From contig NC_066579.1 of the NCBI RefSeq assembly GCF_024323335.1, forward strand, positions 1,116,001 to 1,180,000: DNA of 64,000 nt, read 5' to 3'. A program made the translations under genes and the position numbers. The notes beneath the pieces are model-generated. The model did no database searches. It had not been told where the DNA came from and saw only the letters and a program-made list of their open reading frames with translations. The DNA comes from Lathyrus oleraceus. Lineage: Eukaryota; Streptophyta; Magnoliopsida; Fabales; Fabaceae. Below, one piece after another: positions 60,249-64,000 of this stretch. Each line of letters opens with the position of its first letter. The first letter of the stretch is position 1.

Positions 60249-60840
60249 AAAATTCAAGTCAACACCCCCTTCTATGAAGCCATGGACCAAATGTCGGTGT
60301 ATGTTAAGTTTATGAAAGAACTACTCTTTGGAAAACACCGTTTGAAAGACGGAAAACATGTTGTTTTGGCTGAGGTGTGTAGTGTGTTCATCCAAAGGAA
60401 ACTTCCACCTAAACTTACCGACCCTAGTAGGTTTACGATCCCATGTTCTACTATACTTGTAAGAGTTAACTAAGCTCAATGTGATTTAGGGTGAGCATTA
60501 ATATGATTCCACTCTCAATAATGAAGATTTTGGGGTGTGGAGAGATGAAGTCTACTCATATGACTCTCATACTAGCTGATCATTCGGTAACGTATCCATA
60601 TGGAATTTTGGAGGATGTATTGGTGAAGGTGGATGGCCTAGTTTTTCCGGCAGACTTTGCAATTTTGGACAACCTTGAAGATGATGAAACCCCTATAATT
60701 TTGGGAAAATCATTCATGTAAATAGGAAAAGCTTTGCTTGATGTCAAATTAGGTGAATTAGAATTAAGGTTCAACAAGGACCAAGTGGTTTTCAATGTCT
60801 TTAAAGCCACTAAGTATCCTCAATGTTACGGGGTAAGTAA
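60249..60840 (+). pseudogene. Athila-type protease, degraded
   Basis: EAMDQMSVYVKFMKELLFGK and PPKLTDPSRFTIPCS (60276-60450) form the usual lead-in. The active-site region CDLG at about 60480 is followed at once by a frame break; SINMIPLSIMKILGCGE resumes at 60494. YPYGILEDVLVKVDGLVFPA and PIILGKSFM follow, with a stop at 60719-60721. Athila proteases carry D-L-G-A rather than D-T/S-G at the active site, which fits. Confidence 0.8.
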
Positions 60841-61627
60841 AATGCTAAAATCACTTAAGAAGAAGAAGCCAAGAAAAGCATAATTGAGAGTGGGATAAAT
60901 AGTTATTTCGAGGAAACCAGGATAAAAGGATTGTTGGATGTGTTTAGGTGTAAAGCATTTGGGCATTACATAATTCAAAGCATGTATGAAGATGGAAGTG
61001 TGGTAGTGAAAGATCTTGGATACTCAAAAGCTTTTGTTGTTAAGAGCAAAGAGAAGAAGATCTTGCTAGTTATTGATAAAGCATCAGAGATAGCACATCT
61101 CTGGTGCTCGCAGAGCCTTAAGCTCTGGAGTCAGGCCCATGACTTTAAACTAGCATTGCGTCGGAGGCAACCCACGGTTTGGTAACTTATTTTAATTTCC
61201 AGTCCAGTTAAATTTAATTTCTAGTAATTTAAAATTCTGTAAAATTTGTATTTTCTTGTTTTGGTATTTTTAGTATGTTTATTGAATGTGTAGAATACTA
61301 AAAAGGGGCATTTGAGGTAGCAACTAGAAAGAAAGAAGTGAGAAAGAGAAAAACTATGTGCAGAAAAAGAATTTTCACCTTTGGAATTCCGCGCGATGTT
61401 CTAACGTGGGTGCGTTGAAGGAATCTGACCGTTGGGGCTTTTTTTTTTAATTTTATTGTGACTGTTTGATAGTGATCGTTGGCCAACGCGGGTGCGTTGA
61501 GCGTGTTGATGGCCTATAAAAGCTGATTTTCAGCCATTTTTTTCCTTCTTCATCGAACTCTTCTCTTTGCACTAAATTTTTATATTATTTTTGGATTACC
61601 TTATGTTTTTTCCTCTATGTAGAAACT
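60841..61627 (+). other. Junction where RT and integrase are missing, and pre-env spacer
   Basis: Directly after the protease remnant come a short frame (60931-61185) and GGAGGCAACCCACGG (61161-61175). In Athila elements such a phrase lies after integrase. About 3 kb of RT, RNase H and integrase is therefore absent. Further on are CCTATAAAAGC (61513-61523) and a pyrimidine-rich stretch ending CTATGTAG at 61622, just before the next ATG. Confidence 0.65.
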
Positions 61628-62460
61628 ATGGCACCAAAAAGAAGTTGTGTCTCTAGTCCCTCCACTTCTTCTGCCCCATTACCCTCTAAAGTTGCACCAA
61701 TGTACCACAACTACTTATTTTCAACCGAAGCAAGTGCCTAAATATTTCTAGAAATTAAAGAGTATATTATGGTGAGGGAGCATGCTTTTGATATGAAGCA
61801 CCTCAGTGAGTATGAAGAGTTGATAAACACACTGAGACGAGAGGGTAAACTTGCTTGAATAGGTTGGCCAAAGAGACAAATCAGTCAATTGGGTTCAAAT
61901 TCTACGCCAATGCAGCCAATGGATCCCATTACTCATATTCTTCATATGTGCAAGGTGAAATTATTGACTACTCTCCTCCTATTATAAATTATCTTCTCCG
62001 TCTCAGCAAACCCATAGTTGTAGTATTCAAGATCGGAGGAAGCACAATTTATCTGATGAGATGAGTCAGACGATGTTGTCAGAGTTTTATAATCCTGGGG
62101 CCGAGTGATAATGGCACATGACAGGTACATTAAGTTGAGGAATATAGATATGTAGTCTATACCAAAGGCTTGAGCATCATTTTTGCTCCAAACTTTGGAG
62201 GTTGTATCAAACCAGTCAGAGTTCAAAGTGAAAAGATGTCTTGCTCTAATGGAAATTCTACATGATGAATTGATAAATCTGGGGCTACTAATTGCAAGGA
62301 ATATAAGATATATGGTTGACTCCTCCAACAAAACTAGGGGCATTTTTGTATTATTAAGGAATTATACAAGTTAGTTGGAGTTCCTGTTCATCCAGATGAT
62401 ATCATGATCATTCCAATACTGCCAATCACCACAAGTTCCATTCGTAAAATACTAAATGCA
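61628..62460 (+). pseudogene. Athila env-position ORF (Transposase_32-like), degraded
   Basis: ATG 61628 opens MAPKRSCVSSPSTSSAPLPS, the typical start of the ORF found in the env position of Athila elements, and stops at 61739-61741. Homologous blocks continue in changing frames: MVREHAFDMKHLSEYEELIN, then NRLAKETNQSIGFKFYANAA near 61858, IIDYSPPIINYLLRL near 61965, and LALMEILHDELINLGLLIAR near 62240. This pattern fits the domain named putative plant transposon protein. No transmembrane segment was seen in the surviving part, so envelope function is not supported. Confidence 0.65.
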
Positions 62461-64000
62461 CTACATCCTATCAGAGGCCAAGAGGAACATGGAAAGGATG
62501 ACGTCTACAATCCTGATATGCAACAACAACCACACGAGAGAGTCCATCATTAGTAATGGCCACCAGAGCAGATACAATGGTGGAAAGAGTTTTCCTTGGG
62601 CATGAAGACATGGGCAACTAAATTTTCTCGTAATTTGTAAATTAACTCGCCAAGGTTTGGAGCTGGATACAAGAGCTTCTATGATGATCACATAGATTAC
62701 ATGTCGTTCCAAAACCTAAGGGACATGTTTCATACTTCAGCTTCCATGGAGACCTAATTTTTTGAGCAGGATTAAGCATTGGCCAATAGTCGAGCAGAGA
62801 TGAGGACTACTTAGGTGATGCAAGATCAACAACACCAAGCTAACATGACTAGGCTTCATGACTTCTTCCTCCTAGATGATAGTTTCTAGTTCAACATGAT
62901 ACTTTTGTTTTTATTTCTTTTTGTTTATGTCCTTTTGTACCAATCAGTTAAAGAGGGGAAGCTCCAAAAATTGCTCTGCCCCAAATTTTATAATGCTTAG
63001 TTCTCTAATTAATGAATTTTTTCTGTGCCTATTTCTTTTTCAGTTAACTACTACCTTACCTTTGAATAGAAAAGCAATCACAATAAAGAGTGAAATAAAG
63101 TGATCGAGATCAAAGTGACCTAGCTGACTGATGATTGATGAAGAAAAGGGACATAATTGCTACTACTCAACCTACAAAGATCTAAACTAGTGATATTTGA
63201 GCCATAATTTTTCCATTGTTTACTTATTTCTTTTGCTGAGTGTATCCATGTAGTTTAAATCTAGAATTTGCATTTTATCTGTTTGAATTAAGTTGATTTG
63301 ATAAACACATATAGAGGCAATTGTTTATGAAAACTTTGCGGCCATGTAATCATCCCTTACATTGTGATTGATATCATTTGTTAACCAATTTGAGCCTAAG
63401 TGTTTCCTTCGGTGACTTAGCCTACTATAATTCGTTGACTTGAAAGATAAAAATATTTCCACCCTCCTTGGAGTTAGGTAGATAGATTTTGTTTTCAAGA
63501 ACAAGCTAATCACTAAGTTTAGGTTTGCTCTTGGAAGTTAGCAACATTTAAGTGTAGGGTTATGGGTATTACAGAATTTGGTCTAAGAAAGAAAAATAAG
63601 ATGTCAAAAACATGGCATTTTAAAATAAAATGTTAAAAAACAAGTACCACAAAAATTGAAAAAATAAATATCTCTAGTACCCAATATGAAAGAAAGAGTG
63701 ATATGAAAGGGAAAAGATAAGGAAGGACAAAGAGGTATGTAACTCCAAGGTTTAAACTGATTATCCAAAAATTATCCTACACTGACATAAGCCACGTTAC
63801 AAAAAAAAGTCCTCAAATTTGTGTTTAAATATGATTTGATTGATTTAGCAGATAACATACAAATTTACTGATTTGTACTCTTCTCTGATGATTGAATGAA
63901 CACCCTTGCAATTGAGTGTATCATGGTGAGTACAAAGAAAAGTTGAGTAGTGATGCTGGAATAATTGATCTAAATTAATTAAGCAAAGCATAAAATAGAG
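62461..64000 (+). other. Athila 3' region and right edge of window
   Basis: No intact gene. The phrase CATTTAAGTGTAGGGTTATG (63546-63565) resembles the purine-containing tract found near the 3' end of Athila elements. No copy of the 57250-58374 LTR was recognised before base 64000, so the 3' LTR is either missing or outside the window. Confidence 0.4.

Overview
This is a stretch of a large, repeat-rich plant nuclear genome, almost certainly a legume and most likely tribe Fabeae (Pisum, Vicia or Lathyrus). Two things point there: a giant Ogre-type Ty3/gypsy element of about 25 kb without its insert, and an apparently intact legume (L-type) lectin gene. The genus is an inference; no species-diagnostic sequence was recognised.

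Bases 1-46381 are one nest of LTR retrotransposons, resolved to base-pair junctions. The oldest layer is a decayed Tekay-type chromovirus on the minus strand, now in three pieces: LTR plus chromodomain/integrase end (1-2179), middle of integrase (36046-36393), and RNase H/RT part (44814-46381). An Ogre element (2180-36040, target duplication CCCTG) sits in its integrase. A second, young Tekay chromovirus (12612-21167, duplication GGGAC) sits in the Ogre gag-protease region. A SIRE/Maximus-type Ty1/copia element (36399-44808, duplication CTTTC) sits in the old Tekay and keeps a 1565-codon gag-pol frame. By-eye LTR-pair differences are about 22 in 1461 bp (SIRE), about 50 in 5485 bp (Ogre) and about 8 in 2003 bp (young Tekay), which agrees with the nesting order.

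The Ogre shows the whole architecture of its lineage: 5.5-kb LTRs, an extra ORF1 before gag, gag-protease, a predicted 267-nt GT-AG intron that restores the frame into pol, two RNase H domains, integrase, and a 4.5-kb 3' untranslated region. That region holds a 248-bp tandem repeat and dozens of short C-rich motifs that look like the reverse complement of the element's own primer-binding site.

Bases 46382-53700 are a mosaic of short relics: a minus-strand Tat/Ogre-like LTR with a ~138-bp triplication, an Athila-like LTR fragment, a 2.8-kb element with about 37-bp terminal inverted repeats whose left end resembles an Ogre LTR, a chromovirus LTR relic, a copia solo LTR and a long TA microsatellite.

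The only convincing host gene is the secreted lectin at 54081-54914, with its own TATA box. From 55458 to the end lie Athila-type relics: a minus-strand gag fragment, then a plus-strand element with LTR, PBS, gag, protease and an env-position ORF but no reverse transcriptase or integrase. No rRNA gene, complete tRNA gene or CRISPR array was seen.
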